From the NCBI GenBank assembly GCA_016192145.1, contig JACPUT010000001.1, forward strand, positions 50,622 to 114,621: a DNA stretch of 64,000 nucleotides. Reading direction: 5' to 3'. How positions within the stretch are numbered: the stretch's first letter is position 1; every line of letters begins with the position of its first letter. The translations under genes and the position numbers were made by a program. Of the stretch, positions 8,489 through 17,213 are shown one piece after another. The notes beneath the pieces were generated by a model. That model worked only from the letters and a program-made list of their open reading frames with translations. It was not told where the DNA came from and searched no databases. The stretch is from Acidobacteriota bacterium. Its GTDB lineage: Bacteria; Acidobacteriota; Holophagae; Holophagales; Holophagaceae.

Positions 8489-9676
8489 ATGACCTCTCCC
8501 ACCTGCGTGATCGGCGGCGGCCTCGTCGGATTGGCCACCGCCTGGGCCCTCCGCCGCCGCCACCCCGAACTCCCCCTCCTCCTTTTGGAGAAGGAGGCCG
8601 AGGTCGGCACCCACCAGACGGGTCGGAATTCCGGCGTGGTGCACTCCGGCATCTACTACTCCCCGGGCAGCCTCCGGGCCCGCCTCTGCCGGGAGGGCGC
8701 CGAGCGCATGGCCGCCTTTTGCGAAGCCGAGGGCCTGCCCTTCCGGCGCTGCGGCAAGGTGATCGTGGCTACCCGCCCGGAGGAGCTGCCCCGCCTGGAG
8801 GCCCTGGCCGCCCGGGCTCAGGCCAACGGCATCGAGGCCCACCGCCTCGGCCCTGAGGGGCTGGCGGAACACGAGCCCCACGCCACGGGCCTCGCCGCCC
8901 TGCGCCTGCCCGCCACGGGCATCACCGACTATGGCGCCGTGGCCCGGCGCCTCAAGGCCAAGCTGCTGGACGCGGGCGTGGCCATCCACCTGGGCCGTGA
9001 AGCCACCGGCCTCCAGCCCCGCGGCGAGGGCGTGCTCGTCCGCTGGCGCGGTGGCGAGATCTTCGCCGACCGCGTCATCACCTGCGCGGGGCTCCACGCC
9101 GACCGCGTCCACGGCCTCCAATCCCCGCCTCCCGCGCGCATCATCCCCTTCCGCGGCGAGTACCACCTCCTCTCCCCCGAAGGCGCCGCCCTCGTGAAGG
9201 GTCTCATTTACCCCGTGCCCGATCCGGCCCTTCCCTTCCTGGGCGTTCACCTCACCCGCGGCATCCACGGCGAGGTGGACGCGGGCCCGAACGCCGTGCT
9301 GGCCCTGGCGCGGGAGGGCTATACCTGGAGCACCCTCTCGGCCCGGGATCTGGCGGAGGTCCTCACCTATCCCGGCTTCTGGCGGCTGGTGCGGAAACAG
9401 GTCCGCACGGGCGCCTATGAAGTGGCCCGATCCCTATCGAAACAGCTCCTGCTGAGGGACCTGCGACGGTTGGTGCCAGCGCTGCAGGCGGACCACCTCC
9501 TGCCCGGCCCTGCCGGCGTTCGCGCCCAGGCGGTGCTGCCCAACGGCCTCCTCGCCGATGATTTCCTGGTGGCCCGGGTGGGTCGTTGCCTGCATGTGCT
9601 CAACGCGCCCAGCCCCGCCGCCACGGCCTCCCTGGCCATCGGGGAATTCCTGGCCGATCGGATGGCGGAGGGGTAG
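8489..9676 (+). CDS. lhgO: L-2-hydroxyglutarate oxidase (LhgO-like FAD oxidoreductase)
   Basis: 395 residues of the DAO/LhgO family, which oxidises L-2-hydroxyglutarate to 2-oxoglutarate and passes electrons to the quinone pool. CVIGGGLVGLATAW at 6-19 is the FAD dinucleotide loop. LLEKEAEVGTHQTGRNSGVVH carries the Glu that binds adenine ribose and the family's QTGRNSGV segment; ITDYGAVAR lies mid-protein. The ATG directly abuts GGGAGG, unusually close spacing, but the FAD loop leaves no room for a later start and no good start exists before the upstream in-frame stop. It stands alone, divergent from the polysaccharide operon across 247 bases. Confidence 0.88.
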   Translation: MTSPTCVIGGGLVGLATAWALRRRHPELPLLLLEKEAEVGTHQTGRNSGVVHSGIYYSPGSLRARLCREGAERMAAFCEAEGLPFRRCGKVIVATRPEELPRLEALAARAQANGIEAHRLGPEGLAEHEPHATGLAALRLPATGITDYGAVARRLKAKLLDAGVAIHLGREATGLQPRGEGVLVRWRGGEIFADRVITCAGLHADRVHGLQSPPPARIIPFRGEYHLLSPEGAALVKGLIYPVPDPALPFLGVHLTRGIHGEVDAGPNAVLALAREGYTWSTLSARDLAEVLTYPGFWRLVRKQVRTGAYEVARSLSKQLLLRDLRRLVPALQADHLLPGPAGVRAQAVLPNGLLADDFLVARVGRCLHVLNAPSPAATASLAIGEFLADRMAEG

Positions 9677-9693
9677 TCCCATTCGGGGGTGAT

Positions 9694-9749
9694 TGGAACC
9701 AGGATGGACAGGATATACAAGATGGCATTCATCCTGTTCATCCGGTTGA
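9694..9749. repeat. Intergenic inverted repeat (CAGGAT-type)
   Basis: GGATGGACAGGATATACAAG reads into an imperfect complementary arm CATTCATCCTGTTCATCC; the flanking GGAACC and GGTTGAACC extend the stem. The arms run about 9694-9714 and 9729-9749. It lies just after lhgO and starts the decayed strip. The CAGGAT...ATCCTG style resembles intergenic palindromic repeats found in many bacteria, but I saw no second copy in this window. Confidence 0.5.
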
Positions 9750-9796
9750 ACCCACTCAGGCCATTCCATAGCACCAAAGACAGAGCAAGGCTCACC

Positions 9797-9913
9797 ATGA
9801 AACCCCGTGAATTGGTCCAAGCAGGGGTGACCGCATTCAATTGGGATAAGCTGTCGTTCCTTCGCTCCCAAGGGCACCCGGTTCCCTCCACCTTCGAAGA
9901 GCCGAATCCATGA
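9797..9913 (+). pseudogene. Remnant of an NTF2/SnoaL-like gene 5' end
   Basis: A 38-codon reading frame beginning MKPRELVQAGVTAFN. The SnoaL-like/NTF2 family commonly begins with PRELV, then a Trp-Val segment and AFNRAD. Here the match stops after about 20 residues (FNWDKLS) and the rest is unrelated. No Shine-Dalgarno is evident. The stop overlaps the ATG of the following DUF1801 remnant. I read it as a decayed fragment; the similarity is short and from memory, so it could be chance. Confidence 0.35.
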
Positions 9914-10128
9914 GCGCCAAGATCGCAGCCTTGCCGGATTGGAGGAGTGACACCCTGGACAAGGTGCGGGCCCTCATCCGGGAGGCCGACCCCGAGGCCG
10001 TGGAAGAGGTCAAGTGGATGGGAACTCCGGCCTGGTCCCATGACGGGGGCATCTGCACTGGGGAGTCCTACCAAGCGGCCGTCGCGCTCAACACATCCAT
10101 TGGAAGAAAGTCCAAGAAGCGCTCCTGA
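9910..10128 (+). pseudogene. DUF1801 gene with an internal in-frame deletion
   Basis: 72 codons. Residues 1-50 match the start of DUF1801 (YdhG-like) proteins: LPDWRSDTLDKVRALIREAD, EEVKWMGTPAWSHDGGICTG. Immediately after ESYQ the frame continues AAVALNTS and a basic tail, which is how full-length members end. The roughly 50 residues that normally lie between, including the FNSSLEGN-type segment, are missing. An in-frame deletion near 10075 explains this. The product lacks half of the fold and is probably non-functional. It is tail-to-tail with mutL, whose stop codon is at 10130. Confidence 0.6.
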
Positions 10129-10129
10129 T

Positions 10130-11911
10130 CTAGACCCGCCGCCCGAAGCTCCGCTCCAGATCCCCCAGCGTGAGCTTCTTGATGATGGGCCGCCCGTGCG
10201 GGCAGGTGTGGGGCACCTCGCAGGCCATGAGATCCATCACCAGGCGCAGGGCCAAGTCGCTGGGCAGGCGGTGGTGCTTCTTGATGGCGGCGCGGCAGGC
10301 CAGCTCGGCGTTGAGGTCGCGGCGGAAGGTGCCGAGGTCGGGCTTGCCCCCGGCCTCCATGCGGGCGAGCAGGTCCTCCAGCAGGGCCTGGGGATCGCGC
10401 TCCGCGAGGAAGTCGGGGAGCGCCCGCACCACCACGGCGTCGGTGCCGAAGGCCTCGCACTCCACGCCCACGGCGTTGAGCTCCTCGAGGAAGGGGCTGA
10501 GGCGGCTAAGGGCGGCCGGCCCCAGCGTCACCACCTTGGGGGGCATGAGGGGCTGGAGGGCCGGGGCGTGGCGGCGCAGGAAGAGCCGCTCGAAGAGCAC
10601 GCGCTCGTGGGCCACGTGCTGATCCACGATCCAAAGCTCAGGTTCCTTCTCCGTGGGAACTTCCACCAGCAGGTAGGTGTGCTCGAAGGCGCCGAGGTAG
10701 CGGGGGCCACCATCCGCCTCCTCCGCGGCGCCCATGCGCGGAGCGACGAGGTCGTAGCTGCGGTCCAGATCCGAAGCACCGAAGGCCGCTTGCAGGCTGG
10801 CCCAGGCGGGCTCCGCCGTGGCGGAATCCCAAAGGCGGGGATGGGCCCCGGGGGCGCGGCGGGCCTCCAGCTCGAATTCCGCCTCGTTGGGTTTGGGGGG
10901 CAGCTCCAGCACCGAGGCGAGGTCGCCGCCCAGGGCGGCCCAGGCCTCGCGGGTGGCGCGGGCCACCCAGGGGAAGATGCGGTGGGACTCGCGGAAGCGC
11001 ACCTCGGCCTTGGTGGGGTGCACGTTCACGTCCACGGCCTCGGGCGGCACCTCCAGGAAGAGCACGGCCGCGGGGTAGGCCCCCTTGGCGAAGCGCCCCT
11101 CCCAGCCTTCGGAGAGGGCCGCCAGCAGGAGGCGATCCCGCACGGCGCGGCCGTTGACGAAGAGGTAGAGGTGGTTGCGATCCCGGAAGCTCAGCGAGGG
11201 CGGACTCAGGAAGCCCTGGAGCACCCAGGGCGCCTCGCCATCCCTGAAGGGCACGAGGCTCCGGAACTTGTCGCCCAGCAGCGGGCCGAGCCGTTCGCCG
11301 GGGTGCGCCACGGGGGGTAGGATCAGCTCACCGCCGCGATCGGGGCGCAGCGTCCAGTGCACTTCCGGCGTGGCGAGGATGAGCCGCGTCAGCGCCCCCC
11401 AGAGCTGGGCGTGCTCCGTGTCCGTGGACTTGAGGAAGCGGCGCCGGGCCGGCAGCTGGGCGAAGAGATCCTTCACGGTGACGGTGGTGCCCTTGGAGCG
11501 GGGCGCGGGCTCCGTGCCCTTCACGATGCCGAACTCGGCGCGCAAGCGGTGCCCCTCGCCCTCGGCCTCGGCGCTGTGCAGCTCCAGCCGCGCGACGCTG
11601 GCGATGCTGGGCAGGGCCTCGCCCCGGAAGCCGTAGGAGGCCAGGTGCTGGAGGTCGTCCGCCGTGCGCACCTTGGAGGTGGCGTGGCGCTCCAGGGCGA
11701 GGAAGAGGTCGTCGCGCCCCATGCCCGAGCCGTCGTCCGCGATGGAGAGCAGCTTCTTTCCGCCCTCCTCCCAGGCGACTTCGATGCGGGTGGCCCCGGC
11801 ATCCAGGGCGTTCTCCACCAATTCCTTGAGGACGCTGGCGGGCCGCTCGACAACCTCGCCTGCCGCGATCTGATTCGCAACCTGGTCGGAGAGCACCCGG
11901 ATCTTGGCCAT
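10130..11911 (-). CDS. mutL: DNA mismatch repair protein MutL
   Basis: 593 residues. The N-terminal GHKL ATPase is complete: IAAGEVVERPASVLKELVEN with the catalytic Glu, DDGSGM, and YGFRGEALPSI. The second half of the ATPase region has the KGTTVTVKDLF segment. The C-terminal domain has DQHVAHERVLFE, a version of the DQHA(X)2E(X)4E endonuclease motif, plus ACRAAIKKHH and CPHGRP. It should therefore nick DNA, as expected in species lacking MutH. It acts with MutS, which is not in this window. A divergent duplicate of its first codons lies 180 bases upstream. Confidence 0.95.
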   Translation of the reverse strand: MAKIRVLSDQVANQIAAGEVVERPASVLKELVENALDAGATRIEVAWEEGGKKLLSIADDGSGMGRDDLFLALERHATSKVRTADDLQHLASYGFRGEALPSIASVARLELHSAEAEGEGHRLRAEFGIVKGTEPAPRSKGTTVTVKDLFAQLPARRRFLKSTDTEHAQLWGALTRLILATPEVHWTLRPDRGGELILPPVAHPGERLGPLLGDKFRSLVPFRDGEAPWVLQGFLSPPSLSFRDRNHLYLFVNGRAVRDRLLLAALSEGWEGRFAKGAYPAAVLFLEVPPEAVDVNVHPTKAEVRFRESHRIFPWVARATREAWAALGGDLASVLELPPKPNEAEFELEARRAPGAHPRLWDSATAEPAWASLQAAFGASDLDRSYDLVAPRMGAAEEADGGPRYLGAFEHTYLLVEVPTEKEPELWIVDQHVAHERVLFERLFLRRHAPALQPLMPPKVVTLGPAALSRLSPFLEELNAVGVECEAFGTDAVVVRALPDFLAERDPQALLEDLLARMEAGGKPDLGTFRRDLNAELACRAAIKKHHRLPSDLALRLVMDLMACEVPHTCPHGRPIIKKLTLGDLERSFGRRV

Positions 11912-12035
11912 TCGGTCAGTCTAAGGCCTGGGCCGGCAGGCGGGTTGTCATCTGGCCGCCCGCGAACGCAGGCTCCACTGGAGCCTGCTCCTGCTCCCGC
12001 TACGCCTTCGGCTTGCGATCGCAGAGCGGGTCCCC

Positions 12036-12094
12036 CCCTCGCCTGCCGCGATCTGATTCGCGACGTGGTCGGGTAGGACTCGAATCTTCGCCAT
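12036..12094 (-). pseudogene. Duplicated remnant of the mutL 5' end
   Basis: On the minus strand an ATG at 12094 opens MAKIRVLPDHVANQIAAGE, 17 of 19 residues identical to the start of mutL. Then homology stops abruptly at a run of G. Most base differences are synonymous, so the copy diverged while still coding. Some of the 30 bases before its ATG also resemble the sequence before real mutL (TCAGT, GG, TGGGC). Only this stub remains; the frame runs on into unrelated sequence. Confidence 0.7.
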
Positions 12095-12168
12095 GCCTTC
12101 AGTGGATGGGCTGGGCGGGCCGAGGGCCGACTGGGCGCGTTGGGCTGGATCGGGGGGGGGGTAGGGAG

Positions 12169-12196
12169 TTGACAGGGATTCGAAATTACTTATTCT
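12169..12196 (+). promoter_or_regulatory. Sigma-70-type promoter of the HmuS-like gene
   Basis: A perfect -35 hexamer TTGACA at 12169-12174 is separated by 16 bases from TATTCT at 12191-12196. The predicted transcription start falls inside the overlapping palindrome at 12192-12214, about 20 bases before the ATG. Confidence 0.6.
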
Positions 12197-12214
12197 GAGA
12201 CTCAGTCTCTTAAT
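12192..12214. promoter_or_regulatory. Fur-like operator palindrome
   Basis: A 23-base imperfect palindrome with core TGAGACTCAGTCTC; the arms GAGACT/AGTCTC are exact and outer ATT/AAT also match. It overlaps the -10 box and start of transcription of a haem-metabolism gene. It resembles the TGAGAAT-N-ATTCTCA form of Fur boxes. Related palindromes lie at 22771 and 22816. Confidence 0.55.
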
Positions 12215-12223
12215 TGAGGTCTT

Positions 12224-13150
12224 ATGTCTCCCCTTGCCCTTGACCCCCTCGCTCTCGACCCCCTCGCCCAGGCCCTTCGCCCGGAGTGGGTGCCCCTGCT
12301 TCAATCCCTCACGGCCCTGGGGCCCTTGGCCGTGGAGGTGCCCAGCCACGCCTCCGGGGCGGAGATTCGGGTGCTGCCCTTCGGATTCCGCTGGGAGGAG
12401 GGGCAGGCCCGATTCCAGACCGCCGGTTCCGAAGTACGCCTTTTCCCACACACCTGGGCCACGGCCATGGCCCGACCTGGATCCCCCTCCCGCTTGGAGT
12501 GCTTCGACTGGAACGGGGATGTGGTGCTGCGCGTGGACCTGCCCATCCGCCCCGAGGGCCTGGAGGACGCCGAGAGCTTTCTGGAGGCCTGGGCCCAAGA
12601 TTCGGGCGCCGATCGGCGCGCCCTCAATCGTCCGCGGGTGCTCTCCTCGGCGACCTCCATTGATCGCTCCCAATTCCTCCGTGCCTGGGAGGAGTTGCCC
12701 GATCCTCAGGCCTTCCCCTTCCTGCTGGCCCGCTTCGGCCTGAAGCGCCGGGACGCCCTCCGCCTGGCCGAGGGCCGGTTCACGGAGCCCCTGCCCCGCG
12801 CTGACGCCCTTCTGTTCCTGGAGATGGCCCAGGCCCGTCGCCTCTCCCTGGAAGTGCTCGTGGGGAACCGGGGCTGTCTCCTTTGCACCTCCGGCCCCGT
12901 GGAGGCCTTCCGGAGGGAGGGCGCCCGGGCCTATGCCACGGTGGCTGATACCCGGCTCCGGCTGGAGCTGGACCGCCTCGACCGCGCCTGGCTCGTCCTC
13001 AAACCCGGCCCCCGCGGGCCCGTCACCAGCCTGGAAGTCTTCGATCGCCACGGGGATCTCGCCCTGCAGTGCATCGGCGGGCGGAACGCTCCCGCCTCGG
13101 GGAGGGTGGCCTGGCGCCTCCTTTTTCAGGATCTGGGGTGCCGCCTTTGA
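12224..13150 (+). CDS. HmuS/HemS-like hemin-degrading factor family protein
   Basis: 308 residues. The C-terminal half has the family signature: VLVGNRGCLLCTSGPVE near 216, then VVLK-like WLVLKPGPRGPVTSLEVFD, which corresponds to the KPT..G.VTSLELFD segment of HmuS/HemS. These cytoplasmic proteins bind haem and store it or release iron. The protein is somewhat shorter than the usual 340-350 residues, and its N-terminal repeat is divergent. GAGG four bases before ATG 12224 serves as ribosome site. It has a strong promoter overlapped by a Fur-like palindrome. No haem ABC transporter or haem receptor is adjacent, so it is a lone iron-regulated gene. Confidence 0.72.
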   Translation: MSPLALDPLALDPLAQALRPEWVPLLQSLTALGPLAVEVPSHASGAEIRVLPFGFRWEEGQARFQTAGSEVRLFPHTWATAMARPGSPSRLECFDWNGDVVLRVDLPIRPEGLEDAESFLEAWAQDSGADRRALNRPRVLSSATSIDRSQFLRAWEELPDPQAFPFLLARFGLKRRDALRLAEGRFTEPLPRADALLFLEMAQARRLSLEVLVGNRGCLLCTSGPVEAFRREGARAYATVADTRLRLELDRLDRAWLVLKPGPRGPVTSLEVFDRHGDLALQCIGGRNAPASGRVAWRLLFQDLGCRL

Positions 13151-13543
13151 TGCGTTCCCCCTTCGAACCTCTCACGGAAAGGAGGATCCCGCCGCCGGTT
13201 ATGCGCCGCGCTCCATGCGCGCGCACCCCCGCGGCCGGCCAGGCTGCCGCAGACGCCTGATTTCCCCCTTTTCCCTTCCAGGCGGCGAAGGGCCGTCTCC
13301 CCTCGTCGCCTGGCGCCTTCCTCGCCGGGCTCGTGGAGCTCAAACCGGCAAACGCGTCCCTCCTCAATCAGCTACGGGGGCAGGAACGGGCCGGGACTGG
13401 CCGGAGCCCGGCGAGGGGTGAATGATCCTGGCATCCCTCGCTGCGCATGACCCCCGACTGCATTCGGTCCCAGGAATGGCTGACCCAGCCGTCAAGATCC
13501 CTCCAACCGCCGGCCGTCCTCCCTATTCGGGAACATCGGGAAA
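13151..13543. other. Non-coding gap between convergent genes
   Basis: About 390 bases between the stop of the HmuS-like gene and the terminator of the Oar-type receptor. I see no reading frame with a plausible start or family match, no tRNA and no repeat shared with other parts of the window. Confidence 0.5.
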
Positions 13544-13565
13544 GGGGAGGGGCACGCCCCTCCCC
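13544..13565 (-). terminator. Rho-independent terminator of the Oar-type receptor gene
   Basis: GGGGAGGGGC-AC-GCCCCTCCCC forms a 10-base-pair hairpin; on the minus strand it is followed by TTTCCC. It lies 25 bases beyond the stop codon of the receptor gene. Confidence 0.7.
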
Positions 13566-13589
13566 CCGCTTCAACCCATGTTCCAGGAA

Positions 13590-16442
13590 CTAGAACTTGA
13601 TGCCCGCCGATACGGTCACCGTCCTGGCCAACGCGTAGTCGTTGGAGGTTCGGGGGCGCCCGTAGTTGGCACCCCCACGCCAGGCCCCGGCGACGGTGGT
13701 CTGGGTGGTATTCCAGCCGGTCTGCAGCTGATGGTTGGGGAAGTTGATGAAGTTCACCTGGGTGAAGAAGCTGGCCTTCCTCCAGACCGGCACGTCATAG
13801 GCCACCTGCAGATCCAGGCGATAGGTGTCCGGGAAGCGCTGGGCGCCGCGCTGGGAGTAATAGCGCGTGTAGGTGGAGCCGAAAGCCGTCGGCACGCCAG
13901 CGCCCAGGGGCGCACCGGGGGTGACGAGCGAATAGGAGGCGCCAGAGGTGTAGGAACCGATCATGCCCAGGTTCAGGCGCCCCTTGCCGAGGGTGAGGAC
14001 GTAGTTGGAGGTGAGGCGGATGCGCACGGGCACGTCGGCCGCGAGGTTGCCATAGGGAGCCAGCTGCTCGCGGGTCGGCGCACCCGCAAAGGCCCCCGGT
14101 TCGCCTCCCAGGGGGCCGAAATTGTTGATGGATTCCGTGGTTCCCACCTGCCCGCCTTCGTAGTTGCCCTGGAGCTCGCTCAGGGTCACGTTGCCGCCCA
14201 GGCTGAATTCGGTGGTGAGCTGCTTCTGGTACTGGAACTCCATGCCCCAGTACTTGCGGATGAGGGAGGAATCGTTCTTCGTCTCCACGATGATCAGATC
14301 GTTGCTATCCACCGGGTTCGGCTGCAGGCGGCGGAAATCATCGGCGAAGTTCTTCCAACGGCGACGGTTGAAGGCCACGCTCCAGACCCCGTTCGCACCA
14401 TCCGCATGTTTGAGGCTGATGGCGATCTCCTGCATTGTGGGCATCTTGAGGTTCTTATCCACCAGGTTGGACTTCCGGTACTTGGCGGGGTCGTACACGA
14501 AGAAGGGCGTGGAATCGTAGCTCGACCGCAGCCGGGGATCGCCGCCCACGTAGGCGTAGTCGTACTCGGCGGGGTTGCCCACCACGGAGGCCCCGTCCGT
14601 CGCGCCCTGGTTGATGGCGCCCACGTACTCGCCGAAGGTCAGTTGGGTCACCCAGGACCCATTGCCCCGGATATCCCAGATGGCACCGAAGCGGGGGGAG
14701 ATGGTCGTCAGATCGAAGTTGCTCGCGCCCAGGTCGTCCTTGGAGGTGAACTTGTCCGCCCGCAGGCCCAGGTTCACGCTCCAGTGGGAATTGATCTTCC
14801 ACTTGTCGTTGATGTAGGCGGCCAGGATGGTGTTCTTGGTCGTCGCACCTTCATAGGTGATCCACTGGTCGAGGAAGGTCTGGCTGGGATCGTTGGGAAC
14901 GAAGATGCGGTTGGAGATGTCCGTGCTCCCGCCCGCCGCGGGATCCACCGTGAAGCCCCCGAAGTAGACCAGCATGCCACTGGGCGTTTGGGAGTTGGCG
15001 GCGCTGTGGCTGGACTCGTACCAATCCAACCCCGCCTTGAGCTCATGCTCGCCCGCCCCGCGGAAGAAGGTCAGGAGGCTCACGCTGCCGTTTCGGATGG
15101 GCCGGGCATCCCCGTCGGGCCCGAAGAAGCCGTTGTCGTAGGCGTAGAAGGTGTTCAGGTCGATCATCAGGGGGTAGTTGCTGGGGCCCTGGCCGCCGCC
15201 GCCCTTCCCGCCGAGGGTCTCCTTCTTGTAGCCGTAGTGGAGGTCCAGCACCATGTCGCTGGTCAGCTGGCCCTGGTAGCCCAGGGTGTAGTAGGAAAAG
15301 GAATTGGGCTGATTGCTGAGGGTGGCCAGGGAGGTGCTGCCCCCGAGGAAGGCCCCCGTGTAGTCGATGCCCGTCACGTCGATCTGGGTCTTGTTGTACT
15401 GCCAGAACAGGCGCTGGGTGGGCGTGATCTGCCAGTCCAGCTTGATGTCCTTGCGCTGATCGGTCTGGGTGTTCTGGTAGGGGATGCCGCCGCCATAAGC
15501 GGGATCGGCCGTGGTCTGCGCCGACGTCGACCGGGCGAAGGGGGCCTGGGCCCGATAGCCCACGACGAAGAAGAGCTTGTCCTTGAGGATGGGGCCCGAG
15601 AACACGAAGTTCTGCTGGACGTTGTGGGTGTCCTTGAAGGTGGTGGTGCCCGCGAGGCCCCGGTTGAGGGGGTTGTAGGCGTTCCAGTTCGGATTGGACG
15701 CGGTGAATCGGACCACCCCGGAGAACTCGTTGGACCCCGACCTCGTGATGGTGTTGACCACACCGCCGGTGAATCGCCCGTACTCCGCGGAAACACCACC
15801 GCTGATCACCTGGACGTCCGAGAGCATGTCCTCGTTGAGCTGGGCGGCGAAGCCGCCGGTGACGGGATCGGCCACGTCGGCGCCATCCACCAGGTAGAGC
15901 ACCTGGGTGTTCTGGGCGCCGCGGATGGTGAGCCCGTTCGCATCGAAGCTGACGCCCGGGGCCAGGCTCGCGATGTTGGTCACGGTCCGCTGGTTGATGG
16001 GCAGGTCGTTGATCTTCTCCAGGGAGAGCACCTTGCCATCGTGGGCGTCGGAGGTGTCGATGTTGTTCGCGGTGGCCACCACCTCGACGGTGGCCGTGGC
16101 GTCACTGATGGACCGCAGGGGGAAGTCGGTGACGTTGGTTTCGCCCAGGTTCACGCGGGTCGCGATCTGGGCGCCCTTGAAGCCCTGGGCGGTGACGACG
16201 ATCTGCACCGTACCGGGAATGAGCTGCACGAAGCGGAAGGCGCCCTGGGCATCGGTGAGGGCCGACCGGTCTCCCTGGGGCGTCTTGACCACCACCGTGG
16301 CCCCTGCGATGGCCTTCCCGGAGATGGCGTCCTTGACGACGCCGGCGAGGTTGCCGGTCTGGGTGCCCTGGGCGAGCACGGGCATGGCCCCGGCCACCAG
16401 GGCGAGGGCCGTGAAGCCCATGCGTGCGGATCGTTGAAGCAT
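13590..16442 (-). CDS. Oar-type TonB-dependent outer-membrane receptor
   Basis: 950 residues from the ATG at 16442, which follows AAAGGAG at good spacing; upstream in-frame codons are ignored because the signal peptide begins here (hydrophobic to about 24, ending VLAQG). Residues about 28-115 are a carboxypeptidase-regulatory-like beta domain (GVVKDAISGKAIAGATVVVK). A plug follows (LAPGVSFDANGLTIRG, LYLVDGADV) and then a long barrel ending VSAGIKF with the terminal Phe of outer-membrane proteins. This layout is typical of Oar-like receptors, numerous in Acidobacteriota and Myxococcota. The ligand is unknown. It is transcribed alone. Confidence 0.9.
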   Translation of the reverse strand: MLQRSARMGFTALALVAGAMPVLAQGTQTGNLAGVVKDAISGKAIAGATVVVKTPQGDRSALTDAQGAFRFVQLIPGTVQIVVTAQGFKGAQIATRVNLGETNVTDFPLRSISDATATVEVVATANNIDTSDAHDGKVLSLEKINDLPINQRTVTNIASLAPGVSFDANGLTIRGAQNTQVLYLVDGADVADPVTGGFAAQLNEDMLSDVQVISGGVSAEYGRFTGGVVNTITRSGSNEFSGVVRFTASNPNWNAYNPLNRGLAGTTTFKDTHNVQQNFVFSGPILKDKLFFVVGYRAQAPFARSTSAQTTADPAYGGGIPYQNTQTDQRKDIKLDWQITPTQRLFWQYNKTQIDVTGIDYTGAFLGGSTSLATLSNQPNSFSYYTLGYQGQLTSDMVLDLHYGYKKETLGGKGGGGQGPSNYPLMIDLNTFYAYDNGFFGPDGDARPIRNGSVSLLTFFRGAGEHELKAGLDWYESSHSAANSQTPSGMLVYFGGFTVDPAAGGSTDISNRIFVPNDPSQTFLDQWITYEGATTKNTILAAYINDKWKINSHWSVNLGLRADKFTSKDDLGASNFDLTTISPRFGAIWDIRGNGSWVTQLTFGEYVGAINQGATDGASVVGNPAEYDYAYVGGDPRLRSSYDSTPFFVYDPAKYRKSNLVDKNLKMPTMQEIAISLKHADGANGVWSVAFNRRRWKNFADDFRRLQPNPVDSNDLIIVETKNDSSLIRKYWGMEFQYQKQLTTEFSLGGNVTLSELQGNYEGGQVGTTESINNFGPLGGEPGAFAGAPTREQLAPYGNLAADVPVRIRLTSNYVLTLGKGRLNLGMIGSYTSGASYSLVTPGAPLGAGVPTAFGSTYTRYYSQRGAQRFPDTYRLDLQVAYDVPVWRKASFFTQVNFINFPNHQLQTGWNTTQTTVAGAWRGGANYGRPRTSNDYALARTVTVSAGIKF

Positions 16443-16672
16443 GATCAGACTCCTTTGAAGTGCGGGGGGCCGCGGGGATGTGGAGTGGCCCGACACAAGG
16501 CGGACGCTCTCCGACGCTCCGGGGGAGCGTGGATGATGGGGAGAGATGGGGCACACCGACGTCAGCCTTCCGAGAAGAAGGGAATGACGGTGGAATCCGA
16601 AGGTGGACGCGATGCTGCGTGCTAGGTCCACTATCGGTCGGGACGCGATCGCGTTTTGTAAATTGAAGGTCA

Positions 16673-16703
16673 CAAGCCCCGGGGCTGCGAACCCCGGGGC
16701 TTG
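16673..16703 (-). terminator. Terminator of the apbE-porin-oxidase operon
   Basis: A perfect 12-base-pair hairpin, CAAGCCCCGGGG and its complement, with a 7-base loop. It is 40 bases after the last gene of the six-gene minus-strand operon. The 230 bases between it and the Oar-type receptor start hold that gene's promoter region, where I could not pick a clear box. Confidence 0.75.
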
Positions 16704-16742
16704 TGCAACCAGGTACCGAACCTCAGTCGGCGAAGGCCTGGA

Positions 16743-17213
16743 CTATTCCCAATCCGCGGCGACCGGCGCGGCACCCGCGGCTTCGCCGCGCCGGGCCGCC
16801 AGCCAGAACCGCACGCCATGACCGGCGTAGGCCAGGAGGAAGAGGACCGAGGCGATGCCGTGGACCCAGGCGAAGCCCGTCCGCCAACGCGGATCCGTGA
16901 CCACCTGGACACCGTACCCCGAGGCCACCATGGGCAGGATCAGGGCGGCGAGGCCCCAGCCTGTGCGGCGGCCTTCGCGGCCAAGGCTGCGGAGCTTCAC
17001 CCCGAAGTGGCCGCGCACCATCATGCCGAGCGCGAAGAGCAGGAGGGGCGCCGCCAGCACGTGGGCGTGCTGAAGAAGGCCCTGCAACGGGTGGGGCTCA
17101 GGCCCGAACTCCCCCTGCACCACCTGGAAGTAGCGGAGCCAGCCGTAGCCCAGGCCCGAGAGCCCCGTGAGCCAGGCGCCCAGGTGCAGGGCGAAGCGCT
17201 CGAACCGGCTCAC
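16743..17213 (-). CDS. Four-helix membrane protein resembling a b-type cytochrome (DUF4405-like)
   Basis: 156 residues with about four hydrophobic helices. His residues lie at helix ends in two of them: a stretch beginning HAHVLAAPLLL and ending RGHF, and HGIASVLFLLAYAGHG with 14-residue spacing. That is the spacing of haem b ligands in cytochrome b561/DUF4405-type proteins, which often pair with FMN-binding domains. The start is a GTG directly after the SD hairpin repeat. Last gene of the operon; it could carry electrons from the quinone pool to the FMN protein encoded just upstream. The haem assignment is inference. Confidence 0.6.
   Translation of the reverse strand: MSRFERFALHLGAWLTGLSGLGYGWLRYFQVVQGEFGPEPHPLQGLLQHAHVLAAPLLLFALGMMVRGHFGVKLRSLGREGRRTGWGLAALILPMVASGYGVQVVTDPRWRTGFAWVHGIASVLFLLAYAGHGVRFWLAARRGEAAGAAPVAADWE

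Noticed and set aside
11948..12035. Possible third copy of the SD-hairpin repeat
   Set aside because: It has a GCAGGCTCCA-type palindrome but no AGGAG loop and no start codon next to it.
13422..16625. 1067-codon plus-strand open frame
   Set aside because: Antisense to the Oar-type TonB receptor, which has a signal peptide, plug and terminal Phe. The plus frame has neither motif nor ribosome site.
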